This document shows positions 63,966 to 64,000 of a DNA stretch of 64,000 nt, one piece after another. Location of the stretch: NCBI GenBank assembly GCA_946541575.1, contig CAMNJQ010000065.1, positions 62,001-126,000 of the forward strand, written 5' to 3'. A program made the position numbers and the translations under genes. This DNA comes from an uncultured Clostridium sp. GTDB lineage: Bacteria; Bacillota_I; Bacilli_A; RF39; UBA660. Numbering within the stretch: the first letter of the stretch is position 1; each line of letters starts with the position of its first letter. Under the pieces are notes generated by a model that searched no databases, was not told where the DNA came from, and saw only the letters and a program-made list of their open reading frames with translations.

Positions 63966-64000
63966 ATGGAAAAAGAAATGATAGAAAGATATATGGAAAT
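63966..64000 (+). CDS. Start of a coding sequence, possibly tadA
   Basis: ATG at 63966 after GGAG; eleven codons visible (MEKEMIERYME) before the window ends. The start resembles tRNA adenosine deaminase TadA, which lies beside the SRP RNA gene in B. subtilis, but eleven residues cannot prove it. Confidence 0.45.
   Translation, partial: MEKEMIERYME

Noticed and set aside
1-64000. CRISPR arrays, insertion sequences, prophage, tRNA and rRNA genes
   Set aside because: No regular spaced repeats, transposase or integrase motifs, terminal inverted repeats, or tRNA/rRNA signatures were seen.

Overview
The window is one AT-rich, gene-dense stretch of a bacterial chromosome centred on the replication origin (about 54.5 kb). 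Gene order around the origin follows the Bacillus subtilis pattern: ychF, parB, parA, noc, rsmG, mnmG, mnmE, jag, yidC, rnpA, rpmH, oriC, dnaA, dnaN, recF, gyrB, gyrA. Shine-Dalgarno sites are of the AGGAGG type. A ComK-family protein, a Noc homologue, DivIC, YitT and DUF951 all point to a low-GC Bacillota, class Bacilli. TGA is a stop here: an RF2 gene is present with its own TGA-dependent frameshift, nadD and recF end in TGA, and Trp is TGG. Mycoplasma code 4 is therefore excluded. An uncultured, host-associated Bacilli lineage near the Mollicutes is my inference. The sequence alone does not name the species.

Layout. Left of the origin nearly everything is on the minus strand, and right of it everything is on the plus strand, so transcription follows the replication forks. 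From the left end: rplJ (partial) with an L10 leader, rplA-rplK with two L1-type mRNA sites, nusG-secE, lgt-yvlD-uvrA, and uvrB with a radical SAM/SPASM gene. A lone plus-strand glycosyltransferase follows. Next come a divisome block (M23 hydrolase, ftsX, ftsE), yitT, prfB with a programmed +1 frameshift, and a ClpC-like ATPase with a degenerate second AAA domain. Then a YfcC-type carrier, an RDD protein, dus, two mosaic membrane paralogues, ftsH-tilS-divIC, and rpsR-ssb-rpsF.

From 28.6 to 35.1 kb lies a compact NAD salvage island: an NrtR-type Nudix regulator, pncC, prs, an unassigned P-loop kinase, nadD, nadE, pncB and pncA. A perfect inverted repeat sits over the core promoter in front of pncA. 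After that come a class I amidotransferase-like hydrolase, ychF, an AbgT carrier, DUF951, parB-parA, a Noc homologue with a Phe/Ser/Asn-rich linker, rsmG-mnmG, a 1403-residue 2-hydroxyacyl-CoA dehydratase activase-related protein, a zinc-ribbon membrane gene broken by an in-frame TAG, mnmE, two small membrane proteins, and jag-yidC-rnpA-rpmH.

The origin side carries DnaA boxes both upstream and downstream of dnaA. It continues dnaN, a comK-like gene in the place where B. subtilis has yaaA, recF with a non-ATG start behind a 16-codon ORF, gyrB, gyrA, the SRP RNA and the first codons of another gene.

Most of the window is ordinary housekeeping DNA. The points most worth checking are the ComK homologue inside the dnaA-gyrA cluster, the ClpC with a dead-looking D2 but a retained VGF tripeptide, the NAD island with its palindrome and unassigned kinase, the TAG-split zinc-ribbon gene, the mosaic paralogue pair, the Noc homologue without a membrane-targeting helix, and a recurring TGTTATAAT extended -10 element. 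I saw no CRISPR array, insertion sequence, prophage, tRNA or rRNA gene.
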